Assembly: GCA_004332335.1 (NCBI GenBank)
Contig: SISS01000002.1
Location: forward strand, 1-64,000
DNA: 64,000 nucleotides
Source of the DNA: Methanoregulaceae archaeon UXB-2016
GTDB lineage: Archaea; Halobacteriota; Methanomicrobia; Methanomicrobiales; Methanospirillaceae
Direction of reading: 5' to 3'
Shown here: in pieces, positions 46,826 through 55,958 of the stretch
How the letters are laid out: the number at the start of each line of letters is the position of its first letter
How positions within the stretch are numbered: the first letter of the stretch is position 1
Notes under the pieces: model-generated
Told to the model about the DNA's origin: nothing
What the model saw: only the letters and a program-made list of their open reading frames with translations
The model's database searches: none
Program-made: the position numbers and the translations under genes

Positions 46826-49477
46826 ATGACTCCGCCCGTTCTCGACAGATACCGCACACTCATTGTTATTGCGCTGGTCGCGCTCTTCAGCGTGATCGCG
46901 TTCTGGATCCGGATGCTCCCGGCCGCACAGATCGGAAGTCAGGACATCCTCACGTTCGTGGGGTCCGACGACCCGATCTACAACCTGCGCCAGGTCGAGC
47001 TGATGCTCGCGAACTTCCCGACCTACGCCTGGTGGGAGCCGATGACGCAGTTCCCCTACGGGACCGACCTCTACTGGGGGCCGCTCACGACCTACGTGGC
47101 CGCGGTCCTCTGCCTCCTGACGGGTGCGACGACCCGGCCCGAGATCATCTACGCCTCGCTCGCGGTCCCGCCCCTGATGGCGGCCGTGATGGTGCCGGTG
47201 GTCTACCTCATCGGCCAGCGGGTCTCGGACTGGAAGGGCGGGCTCGTCGCGGCCGGCCTGGTCGCGATCATCTCGGGCCAGTACTTCTACCGCTCCCTCT
47301 TCGGGTACTTCGACCATCACATGACCGAGGCCCTCGTCGGGGCCGTCTTCTGCCTGGTCTACATCTGGGCGATCCGGCATGCGTTCGACAAAGGGGTCTC
47401 GCTTTCGGACCCCGCCAGCCTCAAGTGGCCCGCGCTCCTCGCCGTGGCCGCGGGCGTGGCCTACTTCATCGGCCTGGTCGCGATGCCGACGATGATCCTC
47501 TTCGCGATGATCGTCGCCCTCTACACCCTCGCCCAGGTTCTCTACAACGTCTACCGGGGGCATTCGAGCGACGGGCTGCTCGTGATCAACGCGATCACGT
47601 TCGCGGTCGCACTGGTCCTCCTGCTCCTCTTCGGCCTGAAGAACACGGGGATCGACCTCTCGGCCTACACGATCGGCCACGTGATCGCCTACCTCGGCGT
47701 GATCGCGGGGACCGCGCTCCTCTGGGGCCTCGCCCGGTACCTCCAGGGCCGGCCATGGTACTACTATCCGGCCGCCCTCGCGGGGCTCGGGGTCGTGATC
47801 GCGGGGCTCCTCTTCGTCGCGCTCCCCGACTTCTACAACGTGCTGATCGGAAGCTTCGGCGCATTCTTCGGGCAGTACGACGTCACGAACACGGTCCAGG
47901 AGGCCCGGGGCTGGTCCTTTGCGTCGGCCTGGTCCACGTTCCAGCTCGGCCTCGTCCTGATGTTCGCCGGCTTCGGGGTCCTCGCCTACCGCTTCTGGCG
48001 CGAGCACCGGGCGGACCACCTCTTTGTCGGGATCTGGTCGGCCGTGATCCTCCTCTCGACGGTCCAGCATATCCGGTACGAGTATTACCTCGCGGTCAAC
48101 ATCGCCCTCCTCGCCGGGATCGTCGCCTCGTTCGCGTTCGAGCTCGGCTGGCGAGATCTCGCCGGGATGATCGGCCTCGGGGACCGCGGCCGGGCTACCC
48201 CGGCCTCGACGCCCTCTCCGGCCCCCGAGCCCGAGACGAAGACGGGCAAGAAAGGGAAGAAGGCGGCGGCATCCAGGCCTGCCACGGGCAAGCAGCGCGC
48301 CCACGCGCCGCGCCAGTCCTTCAATATCCTCGGGGCTTCGGTATTGCTCGGTGTCCTTCTTGTGACACTCTTCTTTGCGTACCTCTCCGCCCTGCCCCTC
48401 GACCTTGACGGCGACGGCCAGTACGACTTCACGACCTCGTATGCGACCGCGAGCCTGAGTGTCAACCGGATGAACGGCGACTGGAAGGAGTCGCTCGAAT
48501 GGATGAAGGCGAATACCCCCGAGACCGGCATGGACATGAAGAAGGTCTACGACAAGGAGGGCTTCGCCTATCCGTCGCAGGCCTACGGGGTGATGTCCTG
48601 GTGGGACTACGGTCACCTGATCACCTACATCGCCGAACGGATGCCGAACGCGAACCCGTTCCAGCAGGGGGTCTCGGGCCCGAACGGCTCGGCCGCATAC
48701 TTCGTCTCGACGAACGAGACGGTCTCGAACGGGATCCTGGACACGCTGAAGACCCGGTACGTGGTCACCGACATCGAGATGTCCGTCTCGAAGTTCTGGG
48801 CGATGACCACCTGGTACAATACGACCGCGCAGACCGCGCCGTACCAGATGACCATGTACACGCGAAACCAGCAGAACGCGAACGTCTACGACCCGGTCTC
48901 GGTCAACATCCAGCCCTACTACCTGACCACGATCGCCCGACTCCACAACTTCGACGGGTCCGAGATCGCACCGACCAGCTCGTACTACATCGAGTACCAG
49001 GACCCCGCGACGGCGAAGACCTCGCTGCCGCTGATCACGAAGGTCGAGACCCTGAACGGAACTCAGGCGGTCCAGCGAGCGGCCGAGTACAACGCGCGGG
49101 CGACCGCTGGCTCGCATGCGATCGCTGCCGGCGTCCAGCCGACCCAGCCGGTCGATACCGTGCCGGCGCTCGGCCATTACCGGCTCGTCCACGAGTCCCC
49201 CTCGAATGCCGGCACTGTGGGCCTGAAGTACGTCAAGGTCTTTGAGTACGTCAAGGGCGCCCGCATTCAGGGCGTGGGCGAGATCGAGGTTCCGATCGTC
49301 ACGAACACGGGCCGGGCCTTCACCTGGCGGGCAACCGCCGTGAACGGCGAGTTCGTGGTCCCCTACGCAAACGGCGGGGCGGACGGGGTCCACACGACCG
49401 GGCCGTACCGCATCCTCGGTACGGGGCGCACGGTCGAGGTCCCCGACTCCGCGGTCATGTCCGGCGGGTCGGTCTGA
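46826..49477 (+). CDS. aglB: Dolichyl-phosphooligosaccharide-protein oligosaccharyltransferase
   Basis: 883 residues. The membrane half has about 13 helices; the first external loop carries the catalytic acid motif SDDPIYNLRQVE (47-58) and the second the family's WWEPMTQFPYGTD. The C-terminal half has the WWDYG motif at 592-596, in MSWWDYGHLITYIAER, then the extracytoplasmic beta-rich domain. An unusual Lys/Ala/Pro-rich insert lies between the last helices (about residues 455-500, KKGKKAAASRPATGKQRA). AglB transfers a lipid-linked glycan to Asn in N-x-S/T of exported proteins. The many secreted proteins in the window are likely substrates. A ribosome site GAGGAGGG precedes the ATG. Confidence 0.95.
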   Translation: MTPPVLDRYRTLIVIALVALFSVIAFWIRMLPAAQIGSQDILTFVGSDDPIYNLRQVELMLANFPTYAWWEPMTQFPYGTDLYWGPLTTYVAAVLCLLTGATTRPEIIYASLAVPPLMAAVMVPVVYLIGQRVSDWKGGLVAAGLVAIISGQYFYRSLFGYFDHHMTEALVGAVFCLVYIWAIRHAFDKGVSLSDPASLKWPALLAVAAGVAYFIGLVAMPTMILFAMIVALYTLAQVLYNVYRGHSSDGLLVINAITFAVALVLLLLFGLKNTGIDLSAYTIGHVIAYLGVIAGTALLWGLARYLQGRPWYYYPAALAGLGVVIAGLLFVALPDFYNVLIGSFGAFFGQYDVTNTVQEARGWSFASAWSTFQLGLVLMFAGFGVLAYRFWREHRADHLFVGIWSAVILLSTVQHIRYEYYLAVNIALLAGIVASFAFELGWRDLAGMIGLGDRGRATPASTPSPAPEPETKTGKKGKKAAASRPATGKQRAHAPRQSFNILGASVLLGVLLVTLFFAYLSALPLDLDGDGQYDFTTSYATASLSVNRMNGDWKESLEWMKANTPETGMDMKKVYDKEGFAYPSQAYGVMSWWDYGHLITYIAERMPNANPFQQGVSGPNGSAAYFVSTNETVSNGILDTLKTRYVVTDIEMSVSKFWAMTTWYNTTAQTAPYQMTMYTRNQQNANVYDPVSVNIQPYYLTTIARLHNFDGSEIAPTSSYYIEYQDPATAKTSLPLITKVETLNGTQAVQRAAEYNARATAGSHAIAAGVQPTQPVDTVPALGHYRLVHESPSNAGTVGLKYVKVFEYVKGARIQGVGEIEVPIVTNTGRAFTWRATAVNGEFVVPYANGGADGVHTTGPYRILGTGRTVEVPDSAVMSGGSV

Positions 49478-49541
49478 AACCTCTCTCCTTTTCTACCCCC
49501 AGCAAAAGGGGTATAACCGCACGGGCCGAGATCTCTACCGG

Positions 49542-49988
49542 ATGTGGAACAGCACCCTGCGATACTCGCTCGTCGTCCTCGTGCTCCTCGTCGCGCTCGT
49601 CTGCTCGGGATGCACCGGGGTACAGAGCGCACCGTCGAACGCGGCGGCCGGCTTTACGGACCTCACGGTCGAGGAGTCCAAACAGAAGATCGACGAGTTC
49701 CGCGACCGTCCGACCGATCTCACCATCCTCGACGTCCGAACTCCGACCGAGTTCGAACGCGAGCGTCTGCGCGATGCGGTCAATCTCGACGTCTCGGCCG
49801 GCGTCTTCCGCGACCGCGTGGCCCGTCTCGACCGAAATAAGACCTACCTTGTGTACTGCCAGATCGGGACCCGCTCGGCCCACGCGGCCTCGATCATGGC
49901 CGAGCTCGGCTTCTCGAAGGTCTACAACATGAAGGGCGGGATCGCCAAGTGGAAGGACGCCGGCAATCCGACCGTGACCGGTATCTGA
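49542..49988 (+). CDS. Rhodanese-domain lipoprotein
   Basis: 148 residues. Residues 1-24 are a lipoprotein signal with lipobox VCSGC (Cys24). Residues about 40-145 form a single rhodanese domain: LTILDVRTPTEFERERLRDA and YLVYCQIGTRSAHA, with the catalytic Cys106 in the CxxGxR active-site loop. It would hold a persulfide outside the membrane. Sulfur handling on the cell surface is inferred. Short gap after aglB. Confidence 0.88.
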   Translation: MWNSTLRYSLVVLVLLVALVCSGCTGVQSAPSNAAAGFTDLTVEESKQKIDEFRDRPTDLTILDVRTPTEFERERLRDAVNLDVSAGVFRDRVARLDRNKTYLVYCQIGTRSAHAASIMAELGFSKVYNMKGGIAKWKDAGNPTVTGI

Positions 49989-50061
49989 ACTCCCTCTTTT
50001 TCCGTCAGGGAATCGGCGAACGCATAAATAGCCCGCTCCCCATCACTACCTGGGAAAACAC

Positions 50062-50628
50062 ATGGTGGACCTGATCACGATAATTCTCCTCGTCGTCGTA
50101 GCGCTCGTCCTGGTCGGGCTCATTGCCTGGTTCATCGGGATCTACAACCGGTTCTTCAACCTCAAGAACTCGGCGGAGGCGACCCTCGGCCAGATCCGGG
50201 TCGCCATGAAGAAACGGCTCGACATGATCGAGCAGCTCCTGGGAGCCGTCAAGAGCTACGCCACGTTCGAGCGGGGGACGCTCGAGAAGGTCACGCAGCT
50301 CCGCTCCTCGGTGATGAGCGGGGGCCCGGCGCAGCTGAACGCCGTCGAGCGCGAGTCACGTTCCATCCTCGGATCGCTATTTGCCGTTGCCGAGGCCTAT
50401 CCCGACCTCAAGACCTCGACGACGGTGCAGGAACTGATGACCTCGATCCGCGGCGTCGAGGACGAGATCGCACGCCAGCGATACACCTACAACAATATCG
50501 GGCAGCAGCTGAACACGATGGTGGACACGATCCCCTCGAACATCGTGGCACGCCTGATCGGAATGCAGAAACTCGAGTACCTCCAGTTCGAAGAGGCGAT
50601 CGAGCGACCGCCGAAGATCGAGTTCTGA
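50062..50628 (+). CDS. lemA: LemA family protein
   Basis: 188 residues: one N-terminal membrane helix (ITIILLVVVALVLVGLIAWF) then a long helical domain with the LemA pattern YNRFFNLKNSAEATLGQIRV, KKRLDMIEQL, and RYTYNNIGQQLNTMVDTIPS. The family is widespread and often adjacent to DUF2207/TPM proteins, as here; the exact function is unknown. The stop is four bases before the next gene, so the two are coupled. Confidence 0.92.
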   Translation: MVDLITIILLVVVALVLVGLIAWFIGIYNRFFNLKNSAEATLGQIRVAMKKRLDMIEQLLGAVKSYATFERGTLEKVTQLRSSVMSGGPAQLNAVERESRSILGSLFAVAEAYPDLKTSTTVQELMTSIRGVEDEIARQRYTYNNIGQQLNTMVDTIPSNIVARLIGMQKLEYLQFEEAIERPPKIEF

Positions 50629-50632
50629 GGCC

Positions 50633-52462
50633 ATGAGCGAAGCGCGGTCGCTGGGAACCCTGGTCGCGGTCGTGCTGGCCCTCGGGCTGGTCGGCGCGGC
50701 CCTCGCCCTCTGGCTCCCCACCCTCTTCCTCGGTGGAGCCCTCTTCGTCGAGAGCTACGAGGCCGATTACCAGTTCGATGGCACGCTCGCCGAGCGGTAT
50801 CTCTACGCGGTCGAGGCCCCGGGAGCCCTCCGGATGCTCTACCGGGGCTTCGACGATGCGCTCGTCTTCAACCGGAGCGACTCGCCGCACATCGAGGTGA
50901 CCGGGGTGGAGCCCCCGGCAGGGATCGCCGGGTATGCGAAGGACGCTTCGGGCGCGGTCCGGCTCTACGGGGGGACCGCCGATCCGGCGGTGCAGGCGTT
51001 CGTCTCGGAGCGAGCCGAGCGAAACGAGGTCGGCCTGGTCGATACGGGTTTTTTCCCCGCAGGCACGTACGAGGCCCGGTACCGGTTCACGGCTCGGCCG
51101 CCGATCGAGTACGACGCCTCCCTGGTTCACGTCAACCTGAAACTCGCCCGCCTTCACGTGCCGTACCGTTCGATCAAGATAACGCTGCCGGCCGCCGGGG
51201 TCCGCGAGGTCTATCTCTATCCGCCGACCCTCACCCAGACCCGCGAGGGCGACCGAATCGTGGTCACCGGCCGGGCCGGCCAGGATGAGACGGTCGCGGT
51301 CGAGCTTCTCCTCGAACGATCCGCCCTCGAGTCGGTCGTGGGCTTCTCCAGGCCGGTCGACGACATCGGCGGGCAGACGCGGAGCGCGAACCTCCTCTAC
51401 AACCTCCCGTACTGGCTCTCGCAGGGACTGTACTGGATCGGGATCCTCTTCGTGCTCGCGATCCCCCTCCTCCTGGTCCTCGTCTACCGGCGGTACGGCC
51501 GCGAGAAGGAGTTCACGGTCCCCGAGTACCTGAGCACGATCCCGAACCCGTCTCGGCGACCGTGGGTCGTGAACCTGCTCTACAAGGGGGATGCGGACTC
51601 TTCGGACGAGGACGGGTTCTATGCGACCGTGCTCGATCTGCACCGGAGGGGGATCATCCGGATCGAGGAGGTCGACGGGGGCGAGGACGTCCTGATCCAC
51701 TTCACGGCGAAGACCCCCGAGGACCCGTACGAGAGCCGGGTCCTCGAGTTCCTCCGCGCGATTGCGACCGATGGGGTGGTCGACACGCGGGCGCTCTCGC
51801 TCCTTCAGGAACAGGCCAAGCGCGACACGACCGTCCAGTCGAGCATGCTCCGGAACTTCGGGTCCTATCGGGCGCTCGCCTCGCACAGCGACCCGTCGGT
51901 GACCGTGGAGAACGTCGTCTCGGGCCGGGACCACCTGATCCCCTTCGTCCTTGTCGCGGTCGCGCTCGCGGTCGTCTCGCTCCTGCTCATCTTCATCTAT
52001 CCGCAGATGAGCGGCTCCTTCATCGCCCCGCTTCTGCTCTTCGCGCTCGGGGCCGGCCAGGCGCTCATCGCGATCGCGTTTCCCTCGACCCTCTTCGGCC
52101 ACTGGAAGGGCGAGGCCTACCGCGAGCGGCTCGAGTGGGAGGCGTTCACGCGCTTCCTCTCGGACCTCGCCCTGATGCGGCAGTACTCGCCGGCCGACCT
52201 CTCGATGTGGGGCGAGTGGCTCGTCTACGGCACGGCCCTCGGGGTCGGCGACAAGGTGGCGAGAGCGATGCGCGAGCTGAACGTGCGCCTGCCCGACGAG
52301 GTCGCGGTCCCGATCCACCTCCAGTCGGCCTTCGTGCCCATGCTCTTCTTCGCCCCGGCGATCTCCGGCGGGAGCGGGGGCGGGCTTGGGGGCGGCGGTT
52401 TCGGTGGGGGCGGTTTCGGTGGCGGCGGGGGCTTCGGCGGCGGCGGTGCCGGGGGGCGTTGA
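50633..52462 (+). CDS. DUF2207 family membrane protein with Gly-rich tail
   Basis: 609 residues. A signal-anchor helix is followed by a beta-rich external domain (about 35-250), a helix pair (about 262-285, YWIGILFVLAIPLLLVLVYR), a cytoplasmic winged-helix-like segment (PSRRPWVVNLLYKGDADSSD), two more helices near 440-480 and a C-terminal tail of repeated GGGGFG units (about 582-609). This is the DUF2207 layout, and the LemA-DUF2207 pair is common in bacteria and archaea. Function is unknown; envelope stress has been suggested for related pairs. Confidence 0.88.
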   Translation: MSEARSLGTLVAVVLALGLVGAALALWLPTLFLGGALFVESYEADYQFDGTLAERYLYAVEAPGALRMLYRGFDDALVFNRSDSPHIEVTGVEPPAGIAGYAKDASGAVRLYGGTADPAVQAFVSERAERNEVGLVDTGFFPAGTYEARYRFTARPPIEYDASLVHVNLKLARLHVPYRSIKITLPAAGVREVYLYPPTLTQTREGDRIVVTGRAGQDETVAVELLLERSALESVVGFSRPVDDIGGQTRSANLLYNLPYWLSQGLYWIGILFVLAIPLLLVLVYRRYGREKEFTVPEYLSTIPNPSRRPWVVNLLYKGDADSSDEDGFYATVLDLHRRGIIRIEEVDGGEDVLIHFTAKTPEDPYESRVLEFLRAIATDGVVDTRALSLLQEQAKRDTTVQSSMLRNFGSYRALASHSDPSVTVENVVSGRDHLIPFVLVAVALAVVSLLLIFIYPQMSGSFIAPLLLFALGAGQALIAIAFPSTLFGHWKGEAYRERLEWEAFTRFLSDLALMRQYSPADLSMWGEWLVYGTALGVGDKVARAMRELNVRLPDEVAVPIHLQSAFVPMLFFAPAISGGSGGGLGGGGFGGGGFGGGGGFGGGGAGGR

Positions 52463-52655
52463 GGCCTCCGGCACCTCCCACTTTGTCCGAAACCGCGAGT
52501 CGCCGATCCCGATCACTGTTTCCGACCCGGGCCATGCGCCCGGCAAAACACATAAAGGAATATTTATGGCCGCCACGAGCCCCTCTTCTCTACCGAACTC
52601 TTTGGCACTTTCTCCACGCAGTCCCGGAGAGAGCATTCCGGGACGGAGGGTCACG

Positions 52656-53897
52656 ATGAGAGTTGTGCAAAGGGTGTATCCGGTCGTCATGGCGACGCTC
52701 GTGCTGATCGCTCTCTCGGCAGGTTGCCTCGGCGGCCCCGACCGCGTTGCGGATCGGGATGTCGTGGTCCTCAAACTGGCGGCTGACGGCGCATCGCAGT
52801 GGACGCGGACGATCGACACCGGGGAGGATGACGGCGCCGAGGACCTGATCGAGCTCTCCGACGGGGGGTTCGCGATCGCCGCGCAGAACGGGAGCGACCC
52901 GCGCGGGCTGGCGCGCCCCCGACTTGTCCGCCTCGCCCCTGACGGCACCGTCCTCTGGGACCGCTTCGTCACCGACGGGACGGAGATCGCGCGGGCGATC
53001 GTAGCGACTGGCGACGGCGGCACGGTCGTGCTCACCGGGAAAGGCACGGTCGTTCGTTTCGACGGCGAGGGCCGGACCGACTGGGCGCGGGCGACGGGGA
53101 TGACGGAGGCGCAGGCGCTTCTTGCCCTCGTGGACGGTGGCTTCATCGCGGGAGGTGACGTGACGTACCACGCCACGACAACCGTCACGGTCCCGCCCGT
53201 GCCCGGCCGCTCGGTCGACCCCGCCACGGCCCGTCTCTTCATCGGCCGGGAAAGGGGTGGCTGAGAGACTCTCAGCCGGCGGAGAGACGGTCTGGGAGCG
53301 CCGATATGGCGAGAGCGGACTGATCTTATTGCCTCCCTCGCCGAGAGCCCTGATCGCAACGGGCTCCTCGTCGCCGGCTCCGGCGAACGTCCCAACGAAA
53401 GCACGAGCGAGAACACTCCCCTGTTCGTCCTGCGGACCGATCCGAGCGGGGCGCCGGTCTCGGTCGCGCAGCTCGGCACAACGCCCTTCTCGGAGCCCAT
53501 ACGGACTCGAACGGACACGGCAGGGTATCGGGTGCTGTATCAGAGCGCCGGCCCGACAGCGGGGGCCGCCTCTGCCCTGGGTGTCGTCGACGCGCTCCTC
53601 GATCGCGATGGGCGCGTTCTCGAGCGCCGCTCCCTCGACGCGAGCATCGCCGTTACCTGGACGGGGGACGGCGGGTACTTCTCGGTCGGCATGCCGCTCG
53701 GAGGAGGCGAGCCCGGCTACGGCACCATGGCCGACGACCGGACCTCCGTGAGCACCTTCCACGCCCGGAAGTTCGACGGCACGGGAGCGCTCGCCTGGAA
53801 CCGCGAGCTGCCGACAGGCCTGATCAGCTGGGTCAAGACGGTCGTGCCGACGTCGGACGGCGGCTATGCGTTCCTCGCCGTCAGGGATGTCGAGTAA
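52656..53897 (+). pseudogene. Beta-propeller-like surface lipoprotein, two compensating frameshifts
   Basis: ATG 52656 after GGAGGGT begins a lipoprotein signal (VLIALSAGC). The body is made of repeated propeller-blade units: KLAADGASQWTRTIDTGEDD, RLAPDGTVLWDRFVTDGTEI, RFDGEGRTDWARATG, and RLSAGGETVWERRYG. Between about 53255 and 53320 the coding frame shifts by one and then shifts back: RLSAGGETVWERRYGESG reads in frame 2, while DLIASLAESPDRNGLLVAGS and the remainder return to the first frame. If both were sequencing slips the product would be about 414 residues and intact. As written the protein stops at 53264 after about 200 residues. A TATA-like GAATATTTATG lies near 52560. Confidence 0.75.
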
Positions 53898-54023
53898 CCA
53901 CCGAATCTCGGCGACAGGGCCGGGTATGCGATGCACGAGCGGAACATCCGGCTCCTCGAGGAGATCGCGGTGATCTCCGCTGCCGATTGCGAAGCCCGAT
54001 CCATCAGGATCCGTCCTTCGCCC

Positions 54024-55868
54024 TCAGCCTGAGCGGTTCCGAATGGTTCTCTCGCGGTCGTCGAAGAAGAGGCGGAGCCAGAGCTCGGTAACGAAGACCC
54101 GGAAGACCTCGTGCGAGTACTCGGCCTTGCCGGCACGGTAGCGTGCGTAGTCCTCCGCGACCCGAGCCGCGTCCCAGTAGGGGCGCGAGCGGAACGCGTC
54201 CGAACCGAGCACCTCCTCGACGAGCCCGGCGAGGTCGTCGCCCATCCAGACCTCCTCGGGCGTGACGAAGCCCATCTTGTCCATACGGCAGCGGATCGCC
54301 TCGGGCACGAGCCCGCGGATCGCGCGCCGCAGTACCCGCTTCGTCACGCCCCGCCGGAGCTTCTGGTCGAGCGGGAGGGAGGCTATATACTCGACGACAC
54401 GGTAGTCGAGGTACGGGACCCGGGCCTCGATCCCGAAGCGCATCGCGTTCCGGTCCTCGTAGTGAAGGAGGGCTGGCAGGTTCGTCATGACCGTCTCGCG
54501 GTTGAGGACCCGGTCCAGGGTGCCGGCATACCGCCGGACGGGCGCCGCCTCGACCCGGAGCGCGCCGCGCCGCCTCCAGCGGACCAGGAGCTGCCCGACG
54601 GCGTCGGCAAAGAACCCCCGGTGGTGCCGGAGGGTGCCCGAGGCCTCGGTGAGCAGCCGGGCGACGCGCCCCTGTCGGGCGAGCGTCGCGAGGTAGGTGC
54701 CCTGGTAGGCGAGATACCCGGCGAGCTGCTCGTCTGCGCCCTGACCGTCGAGGACGACCGTGACCTGATCGGCCGCGAGGCGCATCACGCAGTACTGCGC
54801 GTAGATCGAGAGCGAGCCGAACGGCTCGTCCTGGATCCAGACGAGGTCGAGGAGGTCCTCGCGAAGCCGGGCCGGGTCGGGCTCGACATAGGCGTCGGCG
54901 ACCCCGGTCGCACGGACAGCCGTCTCGATGAAGTCCCGCTCGTCGAACCGGCGGTCGGTGTAGACCGACGAGAAGGTCCGCTGCCGGTCGCCGACCGAGG
55001 ACGGGTGCTCGTCCTTCAGCAGCCGCGCGATCAGGGCCACGAGGGTCGTGGAGTCGATCCCGCCCGAGAGGCAGGTGCCGACCGGGACGTCGGCGCGGAG
55101 GCGGAGCCGGACCGCGTCCGTGAGGAGCTCGAGCAGGGCCGCCGGGGCATCGGCATCGAGCGCCGGCGGCGACTCGATCGTCGGATTGACCGCAAGGTCC
55201 CACCAGCGCACCGGCTCCTCGAGCCCGTGTGCCCCGGCGACCATCCAGTGGCCCGGCGGGAGCTGGAGCACGCCCTCGAACATGGTCCTCTCCGAGTGGT
55301 CGAGGACGCCCCAGGCGAGGAACGCGGCGAGGGCCGGTTCGCACGGCGTGGTGCCGACCGTCGGGTCGGCGAGGAGGGCCTTGCACTCGGAGGCGAAGAG
55401 GAGGCGGCCCCCGTCCCGGGTGTAGTAGAGGGGCTTGACCCCGAGTCGGTCCCGTGCGAGGAAGACCTCGCTCCGCCGCCGATCGTACAGGGCGAACGCC
55501 CACATCCCGTTGAAATGGGCGAGGCAGTCTCGTCCCCACGCGGCATACGCGACCAGGATCACCTCGGTATCCGTCTCTGTCCGGAAGGAGTGGCCGGCAT
55601 CCTCGAGCTCGCGGCGGAGCTCGAGGTAGTTGAAGACCTCGCCGTTGAAGACGATCGTGAGCGCCCCGTCCGCGCTCGTCATCGGCTGGCAGCCTTCATC
55701 CGAGAGATCGATGATCGCGAGCCGCCTGTGGGCGAGCCCGATCGGTCCCTCGAGGAGCGTCCCTTCGCCGTCCGGACCGCGGTGCGCGAGGAGCGCGCTC
55801 ATCGTGTCGAGCAGGCCCGGATCGGCCGGTTTTCCGTCGGACCGGACGATCCCTGCGATCCCGCACAT
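54024..55868 (-). CDS. asnB: Asparagine synthetase (glutamine-hydrolysing)
   Basis: 614 residues from ATG 55868, giving the obligatory N-terminus MCGIAGIV with Cys2 as glutaminase nucleophile. Earlier starts would mask this Cys. The glutaminase domain contains HRRLAIIDLSDEGCQPM and VFNGEVFNYLELR; the synthetase domain has LSGGIDSTTLVALIARLL (PP-loop) and later YLDYRVVEYIASLPLDQKLR. It makes asparagine, or amidates a cell-wall or glycan precursor as homologues in surface-glycan clusters do. Neighbours here encode secreted beta-helix proteins, so the second role is possible but unproven. Confidence 0.92.
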   Translation of the reverse strand: MCGIAGIVRSDGKPADPGLLDTMSALLAHRGPDGEGTLLEGPIGLAHRRLAIIDLSDEGCQPMTSADGALTIVFNGEVFNYLELRRELEDAGHSFRTETDTEVILVAYAAWGRDCLAHFNGMWAFALYDRRRSEVFLARDRLGVKPLYYTRDGGRLLFASECKALLADPTVGTTPCEPALAAFLAWGVLDHSERTMFEGVLQLPPGHWMVAGAHGLEEPVRWWDLAVNPTIESPPALDADAPAALLELLTDAVRLRLRADVPVGTCLSGGIDSTTLVALIARLLKDEHPSSVGDRQRTFSSVYTDRRFDERDFIETAVRATGVADAYVEPDPARLREDLLDLVWIQDEPFGSLSIYAQYCVMRLAADQVTVVLDGQGADEQLAGYLAYQGTYLATLARQGRVARLLTEASGTLRHHRGFFADAVGQLLVRWRRRGALRVEAAPVRRYAGTLDRVLNRETVMTNLPALLHYEDRNAMRFGIEARVPYLDYRVVEYIASLPLDQKLRRGVTKRVLRRAIRGLVPEAIRCRMDKMGFVTPEEVWMGDDLAGLVEEVLGSDAFRSRPYWDAARVAEDYARYRAGKAEYSHEVFRVFVTELWLRLFFDDRERTIRNRSG

Positions 55869-55958
55869 CCTGCAATGGTTCGGCCCCGGGGAATTTATGC
55901 CCTCGGACGCTGCCGGTCGCGAGGGAGTATTATCTCCTTCAGAACCGACCTCCTCACC

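Noticed and set aside
46787-49393. 868-codon open frame on the minus strand opposite aglB
   Set aside because: It is a shadow caused by high GC content. Composition is poly-Arg/Glu/Asp with no hydrophobic core, and the other strand encodes a clear oligosaccharyltransferase.
50408-53518. 1036-codon open frame on the minus strand opposite lemA, the DUF2207 gene and the lipoprotein
   Set aside because: No protein-like pattern, Arg/Asp-rich, and it covers three real plus-strand genes in the opposite sense.
54111-55958. Long plus-strand extension upstream of the beta-helix gene at 55959
   Set aside because: It is antisense to asnB and low in protein-like content. The signal peptide at 55959 marks the real start.
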